Source: an uncultured Eubacteriales bacterium (lineage in GTDB: Bacteria > Bacillota > Clostridia > Lachnospirales > Lachnospiraceae). Taken from it: a stretch of DNA of 28,355 nt. Numbering within the stretch: the first letter of the stretch is position 1; each line of letters opens with the position of its first letter. Shown piece by piece: positions 19,526 to 28,355 of the stretch. Position numbers and translations under genes: made by a program. Where the stretch lies: the NCBI GenBank assembly GCA_900557175.1, contig USSL01000002.1:1-28355 (forward strand). The letters run 5' to 3'. The notes beneath the pieces were generated by a model, which was given only the letters and a program-made list of their open reading frames with translations, did not search any database and was not told the origin of the DNA.

Positions 19526-21811
19526 ATGGATAGAGCAATATACAAAATCAATGATTTAAGTCTTGAGAATGATGAACTTATTTTGAATGAGACAATTTTC
19601 CATAATGCCAATGGTTACATCGGGGTTCGTTCCAATTTTGAGGAGGGCTACAAGGAGGGCTATGACTCTATCCGCGGCTCATACATTAACGGTTTTTACG
19701 ATTTTGCGGAAATGAAGCAGGCAGAGAAGCTGTGCGGTCTGTGTGAGGAAAAGCAGACGATGCTTAACGTAGCCGATGTTCAGGGAATTAAGCTTTTAAT
19801 CGGTGATGAGCTTTTTGGCATGTTTGAAGGAGAAGTGCTTGAAAGCAGCCGTATGCTTGATATGGAAGCCGGTTATACAGCCCGCCGCATCGTATGGCGT
19901 TCTCCGAAAGGCAAAACGGTTGAAATTTTTATTAAACGAATGACTTCGTTTGTGCAGCTGCCGTTATTTACGATTGAATATCATGTAAAGGCAATGGATT
20001 TTGATGATACGCTGACGTTTGTATGTGAGCATATCGGGGACGTGAAAAATTACTGTAATCCAAACGATCCGCGTGTTGCCGGAGAGAGTTTCCAGCATTT
20101 AGTACCTGTCAGTGCATCTGTTGAAAGCGGTGTTTCTTATATTGTGACGGACACATCAAAGTCGAAGCTGACTGTATGTACGGCTGTGAAAAATACAGTC
20201 AGCAAGCCGGCTGAGGAATATACTTATACAGAAGGTCACAAGACGGTGACAGAGCTGACAACAGGAATTTCTAAAGATGAGACAGTGACACTTGTCAAAT
20301 ATGTGATTTTTACAGATTCAATCCGTCATAAAGATTGTAAGGCAGCAGCGGCGGATGAGATGAAAAAGGCGCTTGAAGTGCCGATGAGTGAGCACTACAG
20401 CAGACAGAAGGCTTATCTTGAGCATTTTTGGAATCAGTCAGCGCTTGAGATTAAGGGTGATGACGATCTGGCGATTGCCACAAAATATAATATTTATCAG
20501 CTGCTTCAGTCAGTTGGGAAGGATGAATACAGCAATATTGCAGCAAAGGGCTTAAGCGGTGAGGGCTATGAAGGCCACTATTTTTGGGATACAGAGATGT
20601 ACATGCAGCCGTTTTTTACGCTGACAAATCCGGAAATTTCAAAGAGTCTTGTTGCCTACCGTTACAGCACGCTTGATGCGGCCCGCGAAAATGCACGTAT
20701 TCTCGGACATAAAAAAGGCGCGCTTTATCCGTGGCGTACAATTATGGGGAAGGAGTGCAGCGGTTACTTCCCGTCAGGCTCGGCGCAGTATCATATTGAC
20801 GGTGATATTGCCTACTCGACAATCGCTTACTACCTGACAACAAAGGATTTAGATTTTATGGCAGAAAAGGGCGCGGAAATTGTGTTTGAGACGGCACGTC
20901 TGTGGATGGATACAGGTCATTTTTATCATGGGCAGTTCCATATCAATGATGTGACAGGCCCGGATGAATATACATGTCTTGTGAATAACAATTATTTTAC
21001 AAATGCTTCTGCACAGTATAATCTTCACTGGGCTGTGAAGTTCTACCATATGTTAAACGAAGCAGGAAAGACGGCAGTGATTGAAAAAATCGGCCTGACC
21101 GCAGATGAAGTTGCACAGATGGAAAAGGCTGAGAAAAATATGTATCTTCCATATGATAAAGAAACGGGTATTAATCCTCAGGATGATTCCTTTATGCAAA
21201 AAGAAGTATGGGATTTTGAGAATACACCGAAAGACCATTATCCATTGCTGCTTCATTATCATCCGCTTTATATTTACAGATATCAGGTGTGCAAGCAGGC
21301 AGATACAGTGCTCGCCCATTTTATTTACGAGGATGCACAGGATATTGAGACAATCCGAAAGTCCTTTGAATATTATGAGAAGGTGACAACACACGATTCT
21401 TCGCTTTCTACATGTATTTATAGTATTGTGGCATCAAAGCTTGGCGAGGAAGAAAAAGCCTATGCCTATTTTGGCGATTCAGCAAAGCTTGATTTGTTTA
21501 ACCTGCATCATAATACAAAAGACGGTATTCATACTGCAAATATGGGCGGTAATTATATGGCGATTGTTTATGGCTTTGGCGGTCTGAGACTTAAAGAGAG
21601 CGGCATTTACTTTGCACCGGCGCTTCCAAAACAGTGGGAAAGCTATAAATTTAAGATTCATTTTGAAGACAGTCAGATTCAGGTTGAAGTCGGACCTGAA
21701 AACAGTATATTTACACTGGTAGAAGGCACGCCGAAGACAATTCATGTTTATGGTGAGTCTTATGAACTTAAAGATGTTCTGACAATTGAGAGAAAGGCGG
21801 TGGGCGCATGA
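19526..21811 (+). CDS. glycoside hydrolase family 65 disaccharide phosphorylase
   Basis: A 761-aa cytoplasmic phosphorylase of family GH65. The N-terminal beta-domain (about residues 1-260) begins FHNANGYIGVRSNFEEGYKE. A helical (alpha/alpha)6 barrel contains GHYFWDTEMYMQPFF and ALYPWRTIMGKECSG. VTGPDEY holds the general acid Glu481. The C-terminal LHHNTKDGIHTANMGGNY stretch is the phosphate-binding type. ATG 19526 follows TTGGAGGATAAG. It splits an alpha-glucoside with phosphate to beta-glucose-1-phosphate plus sugar. Kojibiose, nigerose, maltose, trehalose and glucosyl-rhamnose activities all occur in the family, so specificity is open. The pgmB-like gene overlaps its stop. Confidence 0.93.
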   Translation: MDRAIYKINDLSLENDELILNETIFHNANGYIGVRSNFEEGYKEGYDSIRGSYINGFYDFAEMKQAEKLCGLCEEKQTMLNVADVQGIKLLIGDELFGMFEGEVLESSRMLDMEAGYTARRIVWRSPKGKTVEIFIKRMTSFVQLPLFTIEYHVKAMDFDDTLTFVCEHIGDVKNYCNPNDPRVAGESFQHLVPVSASVESGVSYIVTDTSKSKLTVCTAVKNTVSKPAEEYTYTEGHKTVTELTTGISKDETVTLVKYVIFTDSIRHKDCKAAAADEMKKALEVPMSEHYSRQKAYLEHFWNQSALEIKGDDDLAIATKYNIYQLLQSVGKDEYSNIAAKGLSGEGYEGHYFWDTEMYMQPFFTLTNPEISKSLVAYRYSTLDAARENARILGHKKGALYPWRTIMGKECSGYFPSGSAQYHIDGDIAYSTIAYYLTTKDLDFMAEKGAEIVFETARLWMDTGHFYHGQFHINDVTGPDEYTCLVNNNYFTNASAQYNLHWAVKFYHMLNEAGKTAVIEKIGLTADEVAQMEKAEKNMYLPYDKETGINPQDDSFMQKEVWDFENTPKDHYPLLLHYHPLYIYRYQVCKQADTVLAHFIYEDAQDIETIRKSFEYYEKVTTHDSSLSTCIYSIVASKLGEEEKAYAYFGDSAKLDLFNLHHNTKDGIHTANMGGNYMAIVYGFGGLRLKESGIYFAPALPKQWESYKFKIHFEDSQIQVEVGPENSIFTLVEGTPKTIHVYGESYELKDVLTIERKAVGA

Positions 21812-22446
21812 AATACGAAGCAGTGATTTTTGACCTTGACGGTGTCATCTGTTTTACCGACAAATATCATTATCAGGCGTGGAAAGCCGTTGCGGACGAA
21901 CTGGGCATTTATTTTGACGAGGAAATCAACAACCGCTTAAGAGGTGTCAGCCGTATGGAAAGTTTTGAGATTATTCTTGAACGCTATGACGGCGTGATGT
22001 CCGAAGAAGATAAGATTGCTTATACAACAAAGAAGAATGATATTTATAAAGAATTGCTTAAAAATATGTCCCCTGCGGATTTAAGCAGCGAGGTTAAGGA
22101 AACGCTTGATGCTTTAAGAGCAAAGGGATTGAAGCTTGCTATTGGTTCATCAAGTAAAAATACGCCGTTTATTTTGGGACAGCTTGGACTTGGCGATTAT
22201 TTTGATGCTATTTCGGACGGCAATAACATTACAAAATCAAAACCGGATCCGGAAGTCTTTGTCAAAGCAAGTCAGTTTGTTGAGACGCCGGCAGATAAGT
22301 GCCTTGTTGTGGAAGATGCGAAAGCGGGACTTGAGGCGGCTATCGGCGGCGGTATGGACTGTGCAGCGATCGGCGATGCCGTAAAATCCGGCCTTGGAAC
22401 ATATAACTTAACAACATTTTCAGACCTTTTAAAGGTTGTGGAATAA
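21808..22446 (+). CDS. pgmB: beta-phosphoglucomutase (HAD superfamily)
   Basis: A 212-aa HAD phosphomutase. FDLDGV carries nucleophile Asp9 and acid/base Asp11. RLRGVSRMESFEII is the substrate-loop signature, and SSSKNT and KSKPDPEVF with VVEDAKAGLEAA complete the HAD motifs. It converts beta-glucose-1-phosphate, the GH65 product, to glucose-6-phosphate. The start overlaps the phosphorylase stop (ATGA), so the two are translationally coupled. This pairing supports an inverting GH65 enzyme. Confidence 0.95.
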   Translation: MKYEAVIFDLDGVICFTDKYHYQAWKAVADELGIYFDEEINNRLRGVSRMESFEIILERYDGVMSEEDKIAYTTKKNDIYKELLKNMSPADLSSEVKETLDALRAKGLKLAIGSSSKNTPFILGQLGLGDYFDAISDGNNITKSKPDPEVFVKASQFVETPADKCLVVEDAKAGLEAAIGGGMDCAAIGDAVKSGLGTYNLTTFSDLLKVVE

Positions 22447-22452
22447 ACAGGA

Positions 22453-22521
22453 GGGGGGTGCTGTATGCGGCTGAATGCGGATGGTTTAAATGCCGCACGC
22501 CGCAAAATAATAGCACCCCCC
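22453..22521. repeat. large GC-rich hairpin after pgmB
   Basis: GGGGGGTGCT (22453-22462) pairs with AGCACCCCCC (22512-22521). A nested TGCGGC...GCCGCA arm lies inside. No T-tract follows, so it is not a simple terminator. Confidence 0.6.
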
Positions 22522-22637
22522 TTGTGCGGCATATGGCAGTGCGCTGAGCAATGTTTGTGACAGACTTTCGGTTTACCAAGGTGCATAGAATTGTGTTATA
22601 AAATTGTACTTTCTTTAAAGAAATATGCTGATTGCTT

Positions 22638-22646
22638 TGTTATAAT
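22638..22646 (+). promoter_or_regulatory. extended -10 promoter for the Gfo/Idh block
   Basis: TGTTATAAT is an extended -10 (TGn + TATAAT) with no clear -35, 44 bases before the oxidoreductase gene. It indicates an internal start that separates the back half of the locus. Confidence 0.5.
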
Positions 22647-22690
22647 GTTAATTATGAAAGAAAAATTATAAATCTACGGAGGTATACGTG

Positions 22691-23764
22691 ATGAAACATA
22701 TGAGAGCGGGAATTATCGGATGCGGCGGTATTGCAAATAGCAAACATCTGCCTGCAATTAAAAAACAGGGAAAAATTGATATGGTTGCATTTTGTGATAT
22801 CGTTGAAGAACGCGCAGTTAAAGCAAAAGAGGAATACGGTACAGAAGACGCAAAAGTATTTACAGATTATAAAGAGCTTTTAAAAATGGATCTGGATGCT
22901 GTTTATGTGACAACACCAAACCGTGAGCACAGCTTTATTTCAATCGACGCGATGAAGGCAGGAAAGAATGTTCTGTGTGAAAAGCCAATGGCAAAGACGT
23001 CTGAGGAAGCAAAAGCAATGCTTGATACAGCAAAGGAAACAGGTAAGATTTTGACAATCGGTTACCAGAACAGATACCGTTCAGATTCTACATATTTAAA
23101 GAGAGCCTGTGAAAACGGCGATCTCGGTGAGATTTACTACGCAAAAGGACATGCCTTAAGACGCCGCGCAGTACCGACATGGGGCGTATTCTTAAATGAA
23201 GAAGAACAGGGCGGCGGTCCGTTAATCGATATCGGAACACATGCACTTGACTTAACACTTTGGATGATGGACAATTATGAACCGGATACAGTCATGGGTT
23301 CTGTTTACAAGAAGCTTGGTAATCAGACAGAGACTGCTAATGCATGGGGCGACTGGAATCCTGAAGAATATACAGTTGAGGATTCGGCGTTCGGTTTTAT
23401 TAAGATGAAAAATGGCGCTACAATCGTGTTAGAGTCTGCATGGGCTTTAAATACACTGGATGTTGATGAAGCAAAGACATCTCTTTGCGGTACAAAGGCC
23501 GGCGCAGATATGAAAGACGGGCTTCGCATTAACAGCGTGAAATACAATAAGCAGATTGTAGAAAAACCGGCGCTTGACGCTGCCGGCGTACCGTTTTTTG
23601 ATGCATCAGGCGAAGAACCGAGCCTGATCGAGCAGGAGACATTCTACAACGCAGTGATGAACGGCGGCGAGGTTGTTGTAAAACCTGAGCAGGCTTACGT
23701 TGTGACACAGATACTTGAAGCAATTTATAAATCAGCCGAAACAGGCGAAGCAGTAAAATTCTGA
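22691..23764 (+). CDS. Gfo/Idh/MocA family oxidoreductase (first)
   Basis: A 357-aa NAD(P)-dependent sugar oxidoreductase. The N-terminal Rossmann motif is GIIGCGGIANSKHLP. The conserved CEKPMAKT follows near residue 99. GGGPLIDIGTHALDLTLWMM carries the family's catalytic His/Asp region. GGAGG lies 7 bases upstream of ATG 22691; GTG 22688 is less likely. Members oxidise sugar or inositol hydroxyls. With a second paralogue and a TIM-barrel isomerase just downstream, it may make a keto-sugar intermediate; the substrate is unknown. Confidence 0.9.
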   Translation: MKHMRAGIIGCGGIANSKHLPAIKKQGKIDMVAFCDIVEERAVKAKEEYGTEDAKVFTDYKELLKMDLDAVYVTTPNREHSFISIDAMKAGKNVLCEKPMAKTSEEAKAMLDTAKETGKILTIGYQNRYRSDSTYLKRACENGDLGEIYYAKGHALRRRAVPTWGVFLNEEEQGGGPLIDIGTHALDLTLWMMDNYEPDTVMGSVYKKLGNQTETANAWGDWNPEEYTVEDSAFGFIKMKNGATIVLESAWALNTLDVDEAKTSLCGTKAGADMKDGLRINSVKYNKQIVEKPALDAAGVPFFDASGEEPSLIEQETFYNAVMNGGEVVVKPEQAYVVTQILEAIYKSAETGEAVKF

Positions 23765-23842
23765 TAAAGTAAATTTGGTGCGGCATTGCGGATAAGCGCG
23801 GTGCCGCCTGTGGTATTTCATATATTTTAGGAGGCAAACAAC

Positions 23843-24814
23843 ATGAAAATAGGTGTATTTAATCCGGTTGTTCAGAACATGACATTTGATGAGGCATGTG
23901 CTTACCTTTCAGGCAAGGGCGTGCAGATGATAGAGATTGGCTGCGGCGGTTATCCGGGCAAAGCACACTGCGATCCGGACGTACTTTTAAACGATGATGC
24001 AAAGCTTGAGGAATTTAAGAATACGCTTAAAAAATATCATCTTGAAATCAGTGCATTAAGCGCCCACGGCAACATGCTTCATCCAAACAAGGAAATTGCG
24101 GCAAAGTTTGAGCACGACTTAACGAATGCGATTTTACTTGCCGAGAAATTAAATGTTCCGATTGTCAATACATTTTCAGGCTGTCCGGGCGACGGCCCGA
24201 ATGCTGAGAAACCAAACTGGGTAACTTGTGCATGGCCGGAGGATTTCGCGGAAATTCTTGAGTGGCAGTGGAATGAAGTGCTTATTCCTTACTGGAAAGA
24301 GAAAGCTGCGTTTGCGAAAGCGCACAACGTTCATAAAATTGCCCTTGAGCTGCATCCGGGTTTTTGTGTATACAATACAAAAGGTCTGCTTCGCTTAAGA
24401 GAAGCTGTCGGTCCTGAAATCGGTGCAAACTTTGATCCAAGCCATTTAATCTGGCAGCAGATGGATCCGGTTGCCTGCATCAGAGAGCTTGGAAAGGCCG
24501 GTGCTATTTTCCATTTCCATGCAAAAGATACTTATATGGATAAATACAATACAGCAATCAACGGTGTGCTTGATACAACAAATTACGGCGATATTATTAA
24601 CCGCTCATGGACATTCCGCTCGGTAGGCTACGGTCACGATGTATCTTACTGGAAGGCGATTATTTCGGAACTTCGCCTTGCAGGCTATGACTATGCGATA
24701 AGCATTGAGCATGAGGATGGTCTGATGAGTCAGAATGAAGGTCTTACAAAGACAATCGAAGCATTAAAAGAAGTGCTGATGTTTGAAAATATCGGAGAAA
24801 TGTACTGGGCATAA
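23843..24814 (+). CDS. sugar phosphate isomerase/epimerase (AP-endonuclease-2 TIM barrel, IolE-like)
   Basis: A 323-aa TIM-barrel protein of the xylose-isomerase-like superfamily. Probable metal ligands lie in IALELHPG (Glu), ANFDPSHL (Asp), FHFHAKD (His) and AISIEHED (Glu). The family includes inosose dehydratase (IolE), 3-keto-sugar epimerases/lyases and tagatose epimerases. It sits between two Gfo/Idh genes, a grouping seen in keto-sugar and inositol chemistry. GGAGG is 9 bases before ATG 23843. Confidence 0.9.
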   Translation: MKIGVFNPVVQNMTFDEACAYLSGKGVQMIEIGCGGYPGKAHCDPDVLLNDDAKLEEFKNTLKKYHLEISALSAHGNMLHPNKEIAAKFEHDLTNAILLAEKLNVPIVNTFSGCPGDGPNAEKPNWVTCAWPEDFAEILEWQWNEVLIPYWKEKAAFAKAHNVHKIALELHPGFCVYNTKGLLRLREAVGPEIGANFDPSHLIWQQMDPVACIRELGKAGAIFHFHAKDTYMDKYNTAINGVLDTTNYGDIINRSWTFRSVGYGHDVSYWKAIISELRLAGYDYAISIEHEDGLMSQNEGLTKTIEALKEVLMFENIGEMYWA

Positions 24815-24845
24815 AATACAACTGGATTTTCAGGAGGATTTCACA

Positions 24846-25892
24846 ATGGACAGAGAATTTAAAATGGCGATTGTCGGCTTCGGCGGTATGGGCAACTGGC
24901 ATCGCGAACTTACAGAGACAATCGAGCATCTGAGTGTAAAAGGTGTTTATGATATTAACGAGGCGCGTCAGAACTATGCGCGTGAACTTGGTCTTGTCGC
25001 TTATGACAGTCTTGAGGCAGTGCTTGCCGATGATGAAATTGACCTTGTACTCTGTGCGACACCGAATGATGTGCACAAGGAAGTTGTGATTAAAACGCTT
25101 AATGCGGGAAAATATGTACTTTGCGAAAAGCCTGCTACAATGGCTTCAGCCGATTTTGAGGAAATGATGGCTGCGCAGAAAAGTACAAAGCTTTTTGTGC
25201 ATCAGAACAGACGTTGGGATGAGGATTATCTTACAGTGAGAAATATTCTCGATGCCGATATGCTCGGCCCTGTGTTTAAAATAGAATCCCGTGTTCACGG
25301 TTCAAGAGGTATTCCGGGCGACTGGAGAGGTACAGTTGAGCACGGCGGCGGCATGGTACTTGACTGGGGTGTTCATCTTTTAGATCAGGCACTTCAGATG
25401 ATTCCGGGAAAGATTAAGACGGTTTATGCGACAGAGACACATGTGACGAACGAGCTTGTGGATGATGGTTTTACAGTAAATCTTCAGTTTGAAAACGGTG
25501 TGCTTTTCGTGGTTGAGGTCGGTACAAGTAACTTTATTAATCTGCCGAGATGGTATGTGCTCGGCCGAGACGGTTCTGCAATCATTAAGGACTGGGATTT
25601 AAGCGGCGAGGCTGTCTGCATTACAGACTGGGATAAGAATGACGCCGTGCCGGTAAAGACAGCGGCAGGTCTTACAAAGACAATGGCTCCGAGAACAGAG
25701 GATACAATTAAGACGCAGCCACTGCCGATTGCACACAGCGATATCAGAGATCATTACAGAAATCTTATGGCTGTGATGAGCGGCGAAGCAGAGCAGCTTA
25801 TTAAAAATGAAGAAGTTTTAAGAGTGCTCCGCCTTATGGAATGTATTTTTGAATCTGCAAAGAAAAATCAAGTGCTGCCTTTTGAGGCTTAA
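24846..25892 (+). CDS. Gfo/Idh/MocA family oxidoreductase (second)
   Basis: A 348-aa paralogue of the first oxidoreductase, clearly diverged. Rossmann motif AIVGFGGMGNWH, LCEKPATM, and HGGGMVLDWGVHLLDQALQM in the catalytic region. ATG 24846 is used because AGGAGG lies 7 bases upstream; the longer frame starts inside the previous gene. Two oxidoreductases around an isomerase suggest an oxidise-rearrange-reduce path. The substrate is unknown. Confidence 0.9.
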   Translation: MDREFKMAIVGFGGMGNWHRELTETIEHLSVKGVYDINEARQNYARELGLVAYDSLEAVLADDEIDLVLCATPNDVHKEVVIKTLNAGKYVLCEKPATMASADFEEMMAAQKSTKLFVHQNRRWDEDYLTVRNILDADMLGPVFKIESRVHGSRGIPGDWRGTVEHGGGMVLDWGVHLLDQALQMIPGKIKTVYATETHVTNELVDDGFTVNLQFENGVLFVVEVGTSNFINLPRWYVLGRDGSAIIKDWDLSGEAVCITDWDKNDAVPVKTAAGLTKTMAPRTEDTIKTQPLPIAHSDIRDHYRNLMAVMSGEAEQLIKNEEVLRVLRLMECIFESAKKNQVLPFEA

Positions 25893-25906
25893 AGGAGACT
25901 TAAAAT

Positions 25907-26741
25907 ATGAGACTTAAATATCTCGGAACAGCAGCAGCGGAAGGCTGGCCGGCGCTGTTTTGCCGCTGTGAGGCGTGTGAACGCGCAAGAGTACTTGGCG
26001 GAAAAAATATAAGAACACGCTCTCAGGCAATCATCGATGACCGGCTTTTAATTGATTTTTGTTCAGATACATATATGCATGTGCTCGAACAGCATGTGCC
26101 CCTTGAAAATATCCGGCATGTGCTGATTACACATTCGCATAATGACCATCTGTATGTTTCGGATCTGATTAATGCCGGCCGGCGAGCCATATGCGCATGG
26201 CATGGAGGCGCCGGTGACGCTTTACGGCACGCCGGGCGGCAAAGAAAAGCTTGATATCATCTTAAAGCTTGAAGATGATGCCCAAAACTTAAGTGAGCGC
26301 CTTGTTTATAGGACGGTCCGTGAATTTGAGCCGTTTAAGGTGCTTGATTATGTGGTGACACCGCTGCTTGCAAAGCATATGGCAGATGAAAAGTGTTACA
26401 TTTATATGATTGAGGATAAGGATGGCAGGACACTTCTTTACGGCAATGATACAGCGTGGTTTCCGGAGGAGACATGGATGTATATTAAAGACCGCCGCTT
26501 TGACATGGTGAGCCTTGACTGTACAACTGTTTTCGGTCCGGACTGCCAAAGCCATATGGGCTTTGCCGGGGATGTGAAAACAAAAGAGAAGCTTCTTGCG
26601 ATGGGATGTGCCGATGAAAATACAACATTTATTTTGACGCATTTTTCTCATAATGGGCGCGCTTCCCATGAGGAAATCGAGGCGAGAGGCAAAGAAGAAG
26701 GCTTTTTGACAGCCTATGACGGTTTTGAAGCAGAGGTGTAA
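25907..26741 (+). pseudogene. PhnP-like metallo-beta-lactamase-fold hydrolase, frameshifted
   Basis: The N-terminal part (from 25907) has RLKYLGTAAAEGWPALFCRC with a Cys cluster and the metal motif THSHNDHL. The frame closes at 26254. The C-terminal part continues in another frame from about 26172 (PYAHGMEAPVTLYGTPGGKE, then LTHFSHNG at the end). A single +1 shift between 26165 and 26190, in a GGCCGGC-rich stretch, joins them into a full-length protein of about 277 aa. Either a real mutation or an indel error. Members hydrolyse cyclic phosphates or lactones. AAAGGAGA precedes the start. Confidence 0.8.
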
Positions 26742-27541
26742 TGATGATACGCTTGATTACGAGAAGTGATGACGCCGGATCGGGCCGGGGCGCCAATGCG
26801 GCGATTTTAAAGGCGGCGGATGCCGGTTTTGTCAAAAATATTTCACTGATGGCGCCGGGGGCTTCTATTGCAGAGGCAGCCGAGATGCTTAAAAATAAAA
26901 AGCATATTTGCTTTGGAATGCATTTTACAATGAATGCGGAATGGGATAATGTCAAATGGGGGCCGGTCAATCCGGCCCTTGCCGTATCGGCAATGACAGA
27001 TGACCGCGGATTTTTTCATGCCGAACCGGCTGCAAGCGCCGGGGCCGGTGTTGATATTGATATGATCCATGCCGAGTGGAATGCCCAGCTTGATCGGCTG
27101 ATAGCGCTTGGGTTTAATGTGTGTTATGCGGACACACATATGTTTCCGGAGATTGCTTTTGACGGCCTTGCTGATGCCATGAGCCTGTGGATTAAGGAAA
27201 AAGGTCTTATCGATCATCGGTATTTTTACCGGGTACTTCCCCATATTGATGATATATCATCGTCAGACGGTCTTTTTGAGCAGGTGCTTGCAGAAATTTC
27301 TGACGGACAGTATTTTTACCTGACACATCCGGCAATGCCGCTTGAAGATATGTATCTTACGGGAAATAAAGATAACCCGACAGAAAAAATTGTCGACGGA
27401 AGAAAACGCGATATGGACTTTGTTGCGTCAAAAGATACACTGCGTCTTTGTGAAAAATACGATGTGATACCGGTACGCTACGATGAGGCGGTTTATACAG
27501 AGGCTGACAGGGATTCCATAAAACTTTGGTTTGGGGAATGA
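26741..27541 (+). CDS. ChbG/YdjC-like carbohydrate deacetylase
   Basis: A 266-aa protein of the YdjC/ChbG/HpnK family: metal-binding RSDDAGSGRGAN at the N-terminus, GMHFTMNAEW and YADTHMFPEI with the His ligands. These enzymes remove acetyl groups from small sugars such as chitobiose derivatives, though some family members act otherwise. The start overlaps the stop of the preceding frame by one base. It extends the locus toward decorated glycosides; its substrate cannot be read. Confidence 0.85.
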   Translation: MMIRLITRSDDAGSGRGANAAILKAADAGFVKNISLMAPGASIAEAAEMLKNKKHICFGMHFTMNAEWDNVKWGPVNPALAVSAMTDDRGFFHAEPAASAGAGVDIDMIHAEWNAQLDRLIALGFNVCYADTHMFPEIAFDGLADAMSLWIKEKGLIDHRYFYRVLPHIDDISSSDGLFEQVLAEISDGQYFYLTHPAMPLEDMYLTGNKDNPTEKIVDGRKRDMDFVASKDTLRLCEKYDVIPVRYDEAVYTEADRDSIKLWFGE

Positions 27542-27619
27542 CAGAAATTTAAGGAATTTTGGTTTTGAGAATGACGGAAATTCACGAAACTCCGGTTTGA
27601 TAAAGGAAGGATGATAGGG

Positions 27620-28355
27620 ATGTCATTTTATACAGTCCATGCCATTGACGCGCATACGTGGCATATTGAAGATTTTTTTCATGACTATATGTATCTTGTG
27701 GAAGGCAGTGCGCGGGCGGCGCTGATTGATACCGGCATGGGATTTGCGGGACTTTTTGAAACTGTGCGGGCGCTGACAGATAAGCCGGTTATTGTTCTAA
27801 ATACTCACGGTCATTTGGATCACACAGGCGCCAATGGCCAGTTTGACACGGCATATATCATGCGCGGGGATGAAGCTTTAATGTGTGAGCATATGTCTGA
27901 AGACTACAGGGCTGTATCAATCCCGTCATTTATTGCGGAGACCGGCGCTGCGGTTGATAAAAAACAGCAGATGCACTGATACGGCTGCCAAAAGACTTTA
28001 ACGTATCTTATATTGAAGATGGACAGGTCATTGATTTGGGCGAAAGATGCCTCAGAGTGATTGCTGTTCCCGGACATACGCAGGGCAGCGCTGTTTTTAT
28101 AGATGAGAAGCGCGGTCAGCTTTTTTCGGGTGATATGCTTTGCACAATGGGTATTATGCTGAACTTTGACTGTTCATCGAATATTCATACTTTCGTGGAA
28201 TCTATGGTGAAGTTAAAGAAAAGTGCGGCCGGTGTGACGGCTGTTTACGGCGGCCATCATGTATGGCCGATTCAGTTAGACTATTGTGATAAGTATATTG
28301 AATGTGCCGGACGTCTTTTAAAGGATAGATCGGGATCGGTGAAAGAACATGGTAC
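27620..28355 (+). pseudogene. metallo-beta-lactamase-fold hydrolase, frameshifted and cut by window end
   Basis: A typical MBL enzyme: NTHGHLDHTG (HxHxDH) in the first frame, which ends at 27979. The next frame continues with DALIRLPKDFNVSYIEDGQV, VPGHTQGSAVF and SGDML, carrying the remaining metal His and Asp. Joining needs a one-base addition at the A6 run 27959-27964. That run suggests a sequencing or assembly slip, or true -1 slippage. ATG 27620 has AGGAAGG about 9 bases upstream; 27611 is too close. The gene runs off the window. Confidence 0.8.

Overview
The window looks like chromosome from a Clostridia (Bacillota) bacterium, most likely Lachnospiraceae. This rests on the 23S rRNA tail and tRNAs, AGGAGG-type ribosome sites throughout, TTGACA/TATAAT promoters, intrinsic terminators with U-tracts, and the gene families present. 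The assignment is from recognition only; no search was run.

Layout. (1) 1-294: the 3' end of a 23S rRNA gene, then tRNA-Asn and a terminator, with no 5S gene between. (2) 429-3220: an AI-2E-type membrane protein, an MtaD-like amidohydrolase and tRNA-Gly. (3) 3462-12736: an integrated element of 9,232 bp inserted in tRNA-Thr(CGT) and bounded by a perfect 43-bp direct repeat. It has a tyrosine integrase, a divergent repressor/Cro-like switch, an excisionase-like protein, a replication initiator and helicase loader, several tiny ORFs, a cold-shock protein, a coiled-coil protein and a sigma-70-family factor. No relaxase, terminase or capsid gene is visible. The architecture resembles a phage satellite (PICI-like) or a minimal mobilizable element. 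It also carries a type I toxin-antitoxin locus: a 29-aa holin-like toxin with a convergent antisense RNA. (4) 12777-14329: promoter-bearing tRNA-Thr and initiator-tRNA genes, tadA, and a radical-SAM NrdG-like protein. (5) 14414-14877: a cobalamin riboswitch with its own promoter and terminator but no obvious target gene, then a second long hairpin with a U-tract. (6) 15032-28355: a LacI-type regulator followed by a carbohydrate operon.

How the carbohydrate genes work together. A lipoprotein binding protein and two permeases import a sugar; no ATPase is present, so a shared MsmX-type ATPase elsewhere is implied. A GH65 phosphorylase splits an alpha-glucoside to beta-glucose-1-phosphate, and beta-phosphoglucomutase converts that to glucose-6-phosphate. 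Downstream are two Gfo/Idh/MocA oxidoreductases around a TIM-barrel isomerase, a PhnP-like metallo-beta-lactamase-fold gene, a ChbG/YdjC-like deacetylase and a second metallo-beta-lactamase-fold gene. These suggest further oxidation or epimerisation of the non-glucose part. A LacI-type palindrome lies just downstream of the -10 box of the transporter promoter. The two metallo-beta-lactamase-fold genes are each split by one frameshift, which may be real or a sequencing error.
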